Source of the DNA: CAYTCZ01 sp964436315
GTDB lineage: Bacteria > Actinomycetota > Thermoleophilia > Gaiellales > Gaiellaceae
Length of the DNA stretch: 15,559 nt
Direction of reading: 5' to 3'
Assembly (NCBI GenBank): GCA_964436315.1
Contig: CAYTCZ010000092.1
Coordinates: forward strand, 1-15,559
This document shows positions 6,960 to 13,039 of this stretch, piece after piece. The position numbers and the translations under genes are program-made. Under the pieces are notes generated by a model. The model saw only the letters and a list, made by a program, of their open reading frames with translations, made no database searches and was not told where the DNA came from. The first letter of the stretch is position 1; the number at the start of each line of letters is the position of its first letter.

Positions 6960-8072
6960 ATGCCCCGGGGCGTCGCCTGCGGCTTTCCCGGGCTCGGAAT
7001 CCGAGTCGTCGCGGATGCCTCAAATCCGTCCGGGACGGACCATAGGGATATGGAGGCTCGTGTCCCGACAGTCCCTGTCGGCTTCGTCTGGGCTTACGGA
7101 ATCCTGCGGCGTTTCCGTCTCTCGCTCATCTTGCTCCTAGTCGCGATCGTCTACGGGACTCTCGGCTACCAACTGCTCGAGAACTGGAGTGCGATCGATT
7201 CGCTCTACATGACCGTCATCACGCTGACAACGGTCGGATTCGCAGAGGTGAATCCGCTCGATGACGGCGGTCGGATCTTCACTATTTCGGTTCTCCTGCT
7301 TGGTCTCGTCGCGGTCTTCTCCGCGGTTGGGGCCGGGACCGAGTTGCTCGCGTCGGGCGAATTAGGGAAGTCTCTGCGCAGAAGACGGGTGCAACAGCGA
7401 GTCGGAAAACTCCGGAATCAGTTCATCGTGTGTGGCTACGGTCGCGTGGGTGCTGCGGCCGCAGTGGAACTCCTCGCGGACGGCGCGAACGTCGTCGTCA
7501 TCGATCCGGAGGCCGGCCATGCCTCGGCCCTCGACGACGCCGGCATCCCGCACATCGTCGGGGACGCAACCGAGGAAGCCACTCTCAAGGACGCCGGAAT
7601 CGAAGTCGCACAGGGGATGGTCTGCGCTGTCGACTCGGACGAAGCGAACGTGTACATCACGATCACTGCACGCGCGCTCAATCCGGACTTGACGATCGTC
7701 GCCCGAGCCGGACGCCCCGAGTCGGTCGAGACGCTGCGACGGGCCGGCGCTGACCGCGTCGTCTCCCCCTACGCTGTGAGCGGAAAGCAGATGGCGTTCC
7801 TCTCGCTTCGTCCCGCCGTCGTCGACTTCATCGACCTCGTGACGTTCGCCCCCGACCTTCGGCTCGAGGAAGTCCGAGTTGCCGAGGGCTCGCCCCTCGA
7901 TGGCATTACCGTCTCGGACGCCCACGAGCGATTTCCGGGTTCGCGGATCCTCGCACTCCGGCGCCACGACTCCGATCTGGTCGCCTCGCCGGTCGACGGG
8001 CCGCTGCTGAGCCCCGGCGACCTCGTCGTGGTGCTCGGACCGGTGTCGGCGCTCGAGTCGATGAGCGGCTAA
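6960..8072 (+). CDS. Two-TM potassium channel with cytoplasmic RCK (TrkA-N/TrkA-C) module (370 aa)
   Basis: A tetrameric ion-channel subunit of the MthK type. It has TM1 (about 53-73), a pore loop TVITLTTVGFAEVNPL (85-100), TM2 (about 106-128), an RCK_N Rossmann domain starting QFIVCGYGRVG (154-164) with IDPEAGHASALDDAG, and an RCK_C domain (about 290-365). The selectivity filter reads TVGFAE rather than TVGYGD, so its third glycine is Ala95. The start is uncertain. ATG 6960 has GGGA 4 bases upstream. ATG 7050 gives 340 aa and begins nearer TM1, but its purine stretch is only 1-2 bases away. The disputed 90 bases also contain a 6-bp inverted repeat (7025-7030 with 7034-7039). Potassium is the expected ion, but the filter change makes this less certain. 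The stop is 10 bases from the convergent pncB stop. Confidence 0.87.
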   Translation: MPRGVACGFPGLGIRVVADASNPSGTDHRDMEARVPTVPVGFVWAYGILRRFRLSLILLLVAIVYGTLGYQLLENWSAIDSLYMTVITLTTVGFAEVNPLDDGGRIFTISVLLLGLVAVFSAVGAGTELLASGELGKSLRRRRVQQRVGKLRNQFIVCGYGRVGAAAAVELLADGANVVVIDPEAGHASALDDAGIPHIVGDATEEATLKDAGIEVAQGMVCAVDSDEANVYITITARALNPDLTIVARAGRPESVETLRRAGADRVVSPYAVSGKQMAFLSLRPAVVDFIDLVTFAPDLRLEEVRVAEGSPLDGITVSDAHERFPGSRILALRRHDSDLVASPVDGPLLSPGDLVVVLGPVSALESMSG

Positions 8073-8082
8073 CCCGTCCCGA

Positions 8083-9399
8083 TCATCGGCCCCCCAGGCG
8101 GCGGGTGAGATCCTCCCGGAGCGCGACGAGCGCGTCCGAGTGCCGAACCTCATACCGAGAGGATCGCAGCAGGGCGCGTTGCTTCGCGCAGCGCCGTCGC
8201 GCATCCTCGAGCAATCCCGAGGCGACGCTCCTCCCCTGCCTCATGACAGGCTCGAGCAGCGGCTTGCCCTGATCCGGACCGTCCTCTCGAGCAAGTCCAA
8301 TAACGTCGCTTTGGAAGCTGTCGCCAGTCGACACTCGCCAGACCTGTTTCTGCCCAGGCCAGGTGGCTTTCTCCTTGGAGAGCTTCAGCGTCGGTTCTCC
8401 GTCGAACTCGACGAGCTTGTAGACCATGTCGACGTAGGGCGCATCCGCGGAGGTTCCAAGTCGGCTCCCCACCCCAAAGCCACCGATCTCAGCGCCAGCT
8501 TCGGCCAGTCGCTCAATCTCGACCTCGTCGAGGCTTCCGCTGGCAAAGATGACGGCGTCGACGAGACCGGCGTCGTCGAGGATCTTCCGTGCCGCTTGGC
8601 TCAGTGAGACAAGGTCGCCAGAATCGAGCCGAATGCCGCGCAGACGGTGGCCGCTTTCGACGAGTTCTCGCCCGACTCGAGCAGCGCGCCTCGTCCCCTC
8701 GATGGAGTCGTAGGTATCGACGAGAAGGACGCAGTTGTCTGGATAGGAGCGAGCGAATGCTCGGAAGGCTTCGAGTTCGGACTCGAACGCCTCGACGAAG
8801 GAGTGGGCCATCGTCCCGGCGATCGGAATCTCAAACTCACGCCCGGCGAGCACGTTGCTGGTCGCATCGAAGCCCGCGAGGTAACTCGAACGTGAGGCCT
8901 TGAGTCCGGCCTCCGCTCCGTGCGTGCGTCGCAGTCCGAAGTCGATGAGAAGCCGTCCATCAGACGAGTCGACACATCGCCGAGCCTTCGTCGCGATCAG
9001 CGACTGGAAATGGACTTGGTTCAGGACGTAGGTCTCCGCGATCTGAGCCGCGAGAATCGGGGCGGTCAACTCGAGGACGGGCTCGTCCGGAAAGAAGAGC
9101 GTTCCTTCCGGAAGGGCTCGCACGTCGCCCGTGAACCGAAACTCCAGGAGGTAGTCGAGGAACGCTTTGCTGAACAGACCGGTCGAACGCAGGTACGCCA
9201 GATCCTCATCGTCGAAGCGAAGTTCCTCGAGATAATCGAGCGCGTCGGGGAGACCGGCCGCGACCCAGAATGTCCACCCGGCCGGGAGACTCCGGGCGAA
9301 GAGACTAAAGGTTGCGGGTCGCTCGTGGATGCCCTGGGCGAAGTAGCTCTGGGCCATGGTCAGCTGGTAGGCGTCAGTGACAAGAGCCCTCTGGCTCAC
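8083..9399 (-). CDS. pncB: Nicotinate phosphoribosyltransferase (438 aa)
   Basis: Joins nicotinic acid and PRPP to give nicotinate mononucleotide, the first committed step of NAD salvage (Preiss-Handler pathway), in the cytosol with ATP hydrolysis. Recognised by the N-terminal ALVTDAYQLTMAQSYF (5-20), LIDFGLRRTHGAEAG (151-165), IAGTMAHSFVEAF (193-205) with the phosphorylatable His199, RLDSGDL (257-263), and GGFGVGSRLGTSADAPY (306-322). The family's conserved N-terminus begins right after the GTG start. That start has GGGGAG about 10 bases upstream, inside an imperfect GGGA/TCCC repeat. The nearest internal ATG (codon 15) would remove the conserved TDAY segment. It is the last gene of the minus-strand block and converges on the potassium channel with only 10 bases between stops and no clear terminator. 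Confidence 0.95.
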   Translation of the reverse strand: MSQRALVTDAYQLTMAQSYFAQGIHERPATFSLFARSLPAGWTFWVAAGLPDALDYLEELRFDDEDLAYLRSTGLFSKAFLDYLLEFRFTGDVRALPEGTLFFPDEPVLELTAPILAAQIAETYVLNQVHFQSLIATKARRCVDSSDGRLLIDFGLRRTHGAEAGLKASRSSYLAGFDATSNVLAGREFEIPIAGTMAHSFVEAFESELEAFRAFARSYPDNCVLLVDTYDSIEGTRRAARVGRELVESGHRLRGIRLDSGDLVSLSQAARKILDDAGLVDAVIFASGSLDEVEIERLAEAGAEIGGFGVGSRLGTSADAPYVDMVYKLVEFDGEPTLKLSKEKATWPGQKQVWRVSTGDSFQSDVIGLAREDGPDQGKPLLEPVMRQGRSVASGLLEDARRRCAKQRALLRSSRYEVRHSDALVALREDLTRRLGGR

Positions 9400-9417
9400 A
9401 GGGACGACTCCCCGAGG

Positions 9418-9430
9418 CGTCTATAAGACG
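9418..9430 (-). promoter_or_regulatory. Possible pncB promoter -10 region within a small inverted repeat
   Basis: CGTCT and AGACG flank an ATA centre. Read on the minus strand the repeat contains TATAGA, which resembles an actinobacterial -10 element and lies about 20 bases upstream of the pncB GTG. No convincing -35 element was found, so this is tentative. pncB could instead be read through from the DUF1918 gene 86 bases upstream. Confidence 0.25.
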
Positions 9431-9485
9431 TCACCCGGCGCAGCCTATTGGAGCCGCGATCAGGCGGCGGAACGGGTCTCCTTGC

Positions 9486-9713
9486 CTATCGGACCTCTTC
9501 GCGCTTAGCGTGCGGGGCGCGCTCGATCGTTGCGTCCTCGGCTGGATAGAAGATGGTTTCCTCGCCGTTGTCCCACCGAACGAGCAGATGTTCATGACCC
9601 TCTTCGCCCAGCACTTCGACCACCTCGCCGAGCCGCGGCTTCTCGCCGACCCGGTGACCGGAAACCGTGATCGCGTCACCCGGTCGAAGCTCTTTGATCA
9701 CTTCAGCGCGCAC
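9486..9713 (-). CDS. DUF1918 family small protein (75 aa)
   Basis: A small cytosolic protein of a mainly actinobacterial family with no assigned reaction; members adopt a small beta-barrel fold. The family pattern is clear: RPGDAITVSGHRVGEKPRLG (10-29), EVVEVLGEEGHEHLLVRWDN (30-49) and FYPAEDATIE (55-64). The start is placed at GTG 9713 because a near-perfect ribosome site (AAAGGGAGGTGA) lies directly before it and the protein then begins at the usual family N-terminus. Upstream ATGs at 9743 and 9770 would give longer products lying over this site. It lies between the CBS-BON gene and pncB on the same strand. A DUF1918 protein (Rv0569) and PncB2 are near neighbours in the M. tuberculosis DosR regulon, which supports a stress or dormancy role by analogy only. 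Confidence 0.85.
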   Translation of the reverse strand: MRAEVIKELRPGDAITVSGHRVGEKPRLGEVVEVLGEEGHEHLLVRWDNGEETIFYPAEDATIERAPHAKREEVR

Positions 9714-9715
9714 TG

Positions 9716-9727
9716 TCACCTCCCTTT
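9716..9727 (-). promoter_or_regulatory. Strong ribosome binding site that fixes the DUF1918 start
   Basis: On the minus strand AAAGGGAGGTGA is followed by CA and then GTG. GGAGG is 5 bases from GTG 9713. This supports the short 75-aa product over longer upstream starts. Confidence 0.75.
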
Positions 9728-9791
9728 CGCGAGTTCCTTTCATGATCTCGCCGAACGGGCAGGGCGGCATCGGTAGGGCCTCCCAATCATC

Positions 9792-9810
9792 GTTCGGAGA
9801 AATACCGAAC
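9792..9810. repeat. Short hairpin between the CBS-BON and DUF1918 genes
   Basis: GTTCGG (9792-9797) and CCGAAC (9805-9810) form a 6-bp stem with a 7-base loop. It lies in the 153-base gap downstream of the CBS-BON stop and upstream of the DUF1918 start. There is no T-tract on the minus strand, so it is at best a weak or Rho-assisted terminator or an mRNA-processing hairpin. Confidence 0.3.
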
Positions 9811-9866
9811 CGCGAAATTCAGCCGCAAGTGGGCACGCCGGCCTCGTCAACGTTGGCGCGAACTGC

Positions 9867-10523
9867 TCAGGAGCGATTCGAGTCGCGCCAGTGGAGCTGT
9901 GAGTTGAGCGTGACCACGCCGGGAACGCGGGCCACGTAGCGGCTCAGCAGCTCGGCGTTGTCTTCAGTCTCGACCTCGCCCATGAGGGTCACCTCGCCGT
10001 CGGCGACAGTCACGGTCACCGAGCCCGGCGAAATCCAGAAGCGATGGAGAACGACGTCTTCCTCGATCTCATGCTTGATCTCATGATCAGGTCGTGTGAA
10101 TGCTCGTACGAGGTCAGCGCGCGTCACGATCCCGACGAGCTTGTCGTCCTCGACGACGGGGAGCCGGTTCACGCCCTTCTCCGTCATGATCGAGGCAGCC
10201 TCGGCAACTTGGGTCGTCGGCTTGATGGTGATTGCAGGTTGTGTCATCGCTTCGCCCGCACTTCGCGCCGCGAGCTTTGCGTCGAGCTCGTCGCTACTAC
10301 GGCCGGAGAGCCATCCGAGAATCCCGCCTCGCCCCTCGTCACCAGGGCCAGCCTCTTTCTCGAGGATGTCGGCCTCCGAGACCACTCCGAGCACTCGGTC
10401 GTCCTGATCGACGACAGGAAGACCCGAGACGCGTTGTGCGGCGAGCGTCTCGGCAACTTGTCTCAGAGGAGTATCCGTCCCGACTGTCGTTACGTCTGTT
10501 GTCATCAGATTTCGAACTTCCAT
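9867..10523 (-). CDS. Tandem CBS domains plus BON domain protein (218 aa)
   Basis: A soluble sensor-type protein. A CBS pair (Bateman module) usually binds adenine nucleotides, and BON domains are thought to bind membrane lipids or other hydrophobic ligands. CBS1 spans about 5-55 (MTTDVTTVGTDTPLRQVAE, VSGLPVVDQDDRVLGVVSEA) and CBS2 about 91-143 (MTQPAITIKPTTQVAEAA, VNRLPVVEDDKLVGIVTRAD). Between them, at 56-90, is a Gly/Ser/charged linker (GDEGRGGILGWLSG). The BON domain spans about 147-214 (IEEDVVLHRFWISPGSVTVT, DGEVTLMGEVETEDN, VPGVVTLNSQL). There is no signal peptide. The start ATG 10523 follows a GAGGAG-rich purine run. The CBS-BON architecture is common in stress-related actinobacterial clusters with Usp and Hsp20. 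The ligand is unknown. Confidence 0.92.
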   Translation of the reverse strand: MEVRNLMTTDVTTVGTDTPLRQVAETLAAQRVSGLPVVDQDDRVLGVVSEADILEKEAGPGDEGRGGILGWLSGRSSDELDAKLAARSAGEAMTQPAITIKPTTQVAEAASIMTEKGVNRLPVVEDDKLVGIVTRADLVRAFTRPDHEIKHEIEEDVVLHRFWISPGSVTVTVADGEVTLMGEVETEDNAELLSRYVARVPGVVTLNSQLHWRDSNRS

Positions 10524-10633
10524 CTTCCTCTTCTCCTCAGGACGTCGCTGCGACCCTCCGTGAACATTGTCCTCAGTGGTCCAAGCTCACGCATCAGGAC
10601 CGACCGCGGGAGCGGTTCGGAAAACTACGGACC

Positions 10634-10703
10634 CCAGCGGCGGCAGGCTGGCGGCGAAGGCCGGCTCCGCCGGCCGGGAGCGCCAGCCGTCCAGAGGCGC
10701 GAG
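10634..10703. repeat. 70-base repeat element, copy 1 (nested hairpin)
   Basis: Identical over 70 bases to 10887-10956, with mismatches at both flanks. It folds into an outer 8-bp stem (GGCTGGCG 10646-10653 with CGCCAGCC 10681-10688), a 5x5 internal loop, and an inner 7-bp stem (GGCCGGC 10659-10665 with GCCGGCC 10669-10675) closed by TCC. The compact GC-rich palindromic design resembles REP elements. No transposase is visible in the window. Confidence 0.85.
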
Positions 10704-10797
10704 GCCGAGAGTGCAGGACAGTACAGCGAGGTACGGCGAAGCCCGAGGGCAAACGATCGCGCCGCGAGCGTCATCAGGACGCACCTCTCGGGCCTCT

Positions 10798-10833
10798 GGG
10801 TCGTCGCTGGCAAGGGAGCCAAGCGAGCGACCC
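10798..10833. repeat. 14-bp hairpin between the two 70-base repeats
   Basis: GGGTCG pairs with CGACCC, TCGCT with AGCGA, and GGC with GCC. There are two single-base bulges on the right arm and a 6-base loop (AAGGGA). It lies between the long repeats and is followed by one copy of the degenerate 26-base repeat. No T-tract was seen on either strand. Confidence 0.55.
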
Positions 10834-10880
10834 GACGGACAGTGCAACAAGGCACGGCCAAGGGTCGCGAGCGCAGGATC

Positions 10881-10956
10881 CTGCCGCCAGCGGCGGCAGG
10901 CTGGCGGCGAAGGCCGGCTCCGCCGGCCGGGAGCGCCAGCCGTCCAGAGGCGCGAG
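10881..10956. repeat. 70-base repeat element, copy 2, with an added flanking hairpin
   Basis: Bases 10887-10956 repeat copy 1 exactly; the nested hairpin lies at 10899-10941. In this copy the left flank adds a competing stem: CTGCCGCC (10881-10888) pairs with GGCGGCAG (10892-10899) around AGC. The element abuts the rtcB stop codon (10957-10959). Any rtcB transcript that continues past the stop would therefore carry this hairpin at once, where it could aid termination or protect the 3' end. Confidence 0.85.
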
Positions 10957-12384
10957 TCAGCCTTTGATGACGCCGATGGGGCGAAGCTGTGCAACCTTCC
11001 GCGCCAGGCCCGCGGCCTGAACGACATCGACCACCTGCTCGACGTCCTTATAAGCGAACGGGGCCTCCTCAGCCAGGCCACGGTTCGACGGGCAGCGAAC
11101 CGTGATGCCCTGATCTTCCAACTGGCGTCGAAGTTCCTTACCACCGATCTTCTTGCGGGCTCCGGTGCGGCTCATTCGTCTTCCGGCGCCGTGGCACGTC
11201 GTGCCAAACGAGCGCTCCATTGAGCCAGGTTCGCCCGCAAGGACGAAACTACTCGTGCCCATACTGCCCGGGATAAACACCGGCTGTCCGACGTCCCGAT
11301 AGTCCTTCGGGATCTCGTCTGAACCGGCCGGGAACGCCCTGGTCGCGCCCTTGCGGTGCACGCAGACCTCCTGCCCCTCATACGTCTCGATCTTCGCGAC
11401 GTTGTGCGCGACGTCGTAGACCTGCCTCGTGCCTCGCGCGGTCTCGTCATCGAGCACACGCCGGACAGCATCGCGAACGGCGTGGGCCATCGCGTGCCGG
11501 TTCGCCCACGCGAAGTTCGCGGCTGCCGCCATGGCTGCCAGGTAGGACTTTCCTTCCGGGGAGGACTGGGGCGCGCAGGCCAGTTGGCGATCGGGCAGGT
11601 CGATGTCGTAGCGCTGGAGGGCTGAGTCCATCTGTTTCACGTAGTCCGTGCAGACCTGATGGCCGAGCCCACGGGATCCGGAGTGAATCAGGATCGTGAG
11701 CTGCCCTTCTCGAATGCCGAATGCCGCGGCCGCCCGCCCGTCGAACAGGCGACTCACCCGCTGCAACTCGATGAAGTGGTTGCCCGATCCCACTGTTCCG
11801 AGCTGCCCCTTCCCCCGCGCGTGGGCGCGATCGGAGACCGCACCCGGGTCCGCGCCATCGAGCCGGCCCTCGGACTCGGTGTGTTCGACGTCCTGCTCGG
11901 TTCCGATCCCGCGCTCGAGCAGAGCGCGTGGGCCGTCTCGAAGGACTGGATCGAGTTCCTGACTGCTGAGATGCAACGTACTTTCCTTCCCCGCGCCGGC
12001 CGGAATCTGGCGCGAGAGTTCATGCACGAGGGACTCCTTCCGAGCTCCGAGATCCTCATCTGAGATGGGGAGCGTGAGTAGCCGCACGCCACAGTTGATG
12101 TCGTAGCCGACACCGCCCGGCGAGACGACCCCGTCGGGGACCGACGTCGCAGCGACGCCGCCGACCGGAAAGCCATACCCCAGGTGAATGTCCGGCATAG
12201 CAAGAGCGGCGCCCACGATTCCGGGAAGCGTCGCGACGTTCTCGAGCTGCTCGAGTGAGCGATCCTCGCGAATCGCTTCGAGCAGCTCTCGATCGGCGAA
12301 GACGCGGGCCGGGACGCGCATGTCGGCACGCGCGGTCGCCGGGATCTCCCACAGCACTTCGTCGATCTGCGTGAGGTCAACCAT
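10957..12384 (-). CDS. rtcB: RNA-splicing ligase RtcB (475 aa)
   Basis: GTP- and Mn2+-dependent ligase joining RNA 2',3'-cyclic phosphate or 3'-phosphate ends to 5'-OH ends, used in RNA repair. Active-site residues are all present at positions close to the Pyrococcus enzyme: Cys98 in GVGYDINCGVRLL, His203 in GSGNHFIE, His234 in LIHSGSRGLGHQ, His327 in DVAHNVAKIE, and the guanylylated His398 in FGTTCHGAGRRMSR. Other signatures are MPDIHLGYGFPVGGVAA (63-79) and the C-terminal PIGVIKG. Length is normal and the frame is intact. Start ATG 12384 has a weak ribosome site (GAGAAG); a better AAGGAG lies too far upstream. The gene is divergent from hsp20, and the repeat region starts right at its stop. 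No archease gene is visible in the window. Confidence 0.96.
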   Translation of the reverse strand: MVDLTQIDEVLWEIPATARADMRVPARVFADRELLEAIREDRSLEQLENVATLPGIVGAALAMPDIHLGYGFPVGGVAATSVPDGVVSPGGVGYDINCGVRLLTLPISDEDLGARKESLVHELSRQIPAGAGKESTLHLSSQELDPVLRDGPRALLERGIGTEQDVEHTESEGRLDGADPGAVSDRAHARGKGQLGTVGSGNHFIELQRVSRLFDGRAAAAFGIREGQLTILIHSGSRGLGHQVCTDYVKQMDSALQRYDIDLPDRQLACAPQSSPEGKSYLAAMAAAANFAWANRHAMAHAVRDAVRRVLDDETARGTRQVYDVAHNVAKIETYEGQEVCVHRKGATRAFPAGSDEIPKDYRDVGQPVFIPGSMGTSSFVLAGEPGSMERSFGTTCHGAGRRMSRTGARKKIGGKELRRQLEDQGITVRCPSNRGLAEEAPFAYKDVEQVVDVVQAAGLARKVAQLRPIGVIKG

Positions 12385-12464
12385 CGGACCGCTTCTCGTA
12401 GCTCAGCTTACTCCTTCGGAATCAAGCGATTCGCCTGACGACTTCTGCGGACAGAAAAACGTCG

Positions 12465-12493
12465 CCTCGAAGTACGTCCGTACTTGTCCGAGG
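12465..12493. promoter_or_regulatory. Inverted repeat in the rtcB/hsp20 divergent gap, candidate operator
   Basis: AAGTACG (12470-12476) and CGTACTT (12479-12485) are exact reverse complements with a 2-base centre. An outer CCTCG (12465-12469) pairs with CGAGG (12489-12493), with a 3-base asymmetry. It lies about 80 bases upstream of the rtcB start and about 113 upstream of the hsp20 start. It does not match the CIRCE (HrcA) or HAIR (HspR) consensus. It may be the operator of another heat-shock regulator or a leader hairpin. Confidence 0.45.
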
Positions 12494-12590
12494 AAGAATC
12501 GTCGGCTTCGCCGATGCGAGCCGGACGAGCAGGAGCGATGCTGAGGGTGGCTAGCGTTGGGCATCTTATCGTTGGTCGAATCGAGTACGG

Positions 12591-12599
12591 AAGGAGGTG
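12591..12599 (+). promoter_or_regulatory. Very strong ribosome binding site of hsp20
   Basis: AAGGAGGTG, almost fully complementary to the 16S rRNA tail, lies 6 bases before ATG 12606. It is the best Shine-Dalgarno sequence in the window and fits a protein needed in large amounts under stress. Confidence 0.85.
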
Positions 12600-12605
12600 T
12601 AAGCC

Positions 12606-13025
12606 ATGAAGGTCGTGAGATGGAGCCCGATGAGGGAACTCGAGGCCATGGATCGCCGGATGCGACGGATGTTCGAGGACTTCGACTTTACTCCGACTTC
12701 ACTCCCAGCCAGCGACGTCTACGAGACGGACGATGAGTTCGTCATCGAGATCGAGGCGCCCGGCTTCGACGAGAAAGAGCTGAGCGTCGAGGTGACGGAT
12801 CACACGCTCCTGATCAAGGGCGAGCGAAAGGAAGAGAAGGAGGAGAAGGAGAAGGCGTTCTATCGACGCGAACGGCTTGAGAGCGCGTTTGAGCGACGCT
12901 TCGAGCTGCCACCCGAGGCGGATACGAAGAAGCTCACCGCCGCGTTCGAGAAGGGCGTTCTCGAGATCCACACCAAGAAGGCTGTCGAGGCCACGCCGCA
13001 CACGGTGGCAATCGAGGCCAAGTAA
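12606..13025 (+). CDS. Small heat shock protein, Hsp20/alpha-crystallin family (139 aa)
   Basis: An ATP-independent holdase that binds unfolding proteins and forms oligomers in the cytoplasm. The N-terminus (WSPMRELEAMDRRMRRMFED) is the usual helical arm. The alpha-crystallin domain spans about 35-125: PASDVYETDDEFVIEIEAPG, a charged linker GERKEEKEEKEKAFYRRER (72-90), and the diagnostic AAFEKGVLEI (112-121). The C-terminal VAIEAK carries a weak form of the I-x-I anchor. Length is normal for bacterial class A Hsp20. It stands alone on the plus strand, divergent from rtcB and convergent with the GH65 gene (14 bases between stops). The inverted repeat at 12465-12493 is a candidate control site. 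Confidence 0.95.
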   Translation: MKVVRWSPMRELEAMDRRMRRMFEDFDFTPTSLPASDVYETDDEFVIEIEAPGFDEKELSVEVTDHTLLIKGERKEEKEEKEKAFYRRERLESAFERRFELPPEADTKKLTAAFEKGVLEIHTKKAVEATPHTVAIEAK

Positions 13026-13039
13026 CGGGGTCTGGCAGC

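Larger units (their letters stand above)
10524..10956. other. 433-base gene-free structured region between rtcB and the CBS-BON gene
   Basis: No credible gene was found. Open frames here are Arg/Pro/Ala-rich and run antisense into rtcB. The region holds two identical 70-base elements (10634-10703 and 10887-10956) and a degenerate 26-base repeat (10716-10741 and 10837-10862, 21 of 26 matches). It also has a 14-bp hairpin (10798-10833, two single-base bulges), a 7-bp inverted repeat (GCCCGAG 10741-10747 with CTCGGGC 10787-10793), and a 12-base palindrome GCAGGATCCTGC (10873-10884). It begins exactly at the rtcB stop on the transcribed strand and ends at the ribosome site of the CBS-BON gene. 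It may be a REP-like/BIME repeat cluster, an extended structured 3' UTR or a non-coding RNA; the sequence alone does not decide. Confidence 0.7.

Noticed and set aside
8073..8082. Bidirectional terminator between the RCK channel and pncB
   Set aside because: The gap is 10 bases, and no stem with a T-tract could be found there or in the adjoining gene ends.
9400..9413. DosR-like palindrome before pncB (GGGACGACTCCCC)
   Set aside because: Only GGGA/TCCC pair; it lacks the GGGACT...AGTCCC core and overlaps the likely pncB ribosome site.
10567..11223. Plus-strand open frames over the repeat region and the end of rtcB
   Set aside because: Composition is Arg/Ala/Gly/Pro-rich, the repeated peptide blocks are just translated palindromic repeats, and they run antisense to conserved rtcB sequence.
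12393..12410. tRNA-like D-arm string (GTAGCTCAGC) upstream of rtcB
   Set aside because: No T-arm (GGTTCGANTCC), anticodon stem or matching acceptor arms are found within 80 bases; a chance match.
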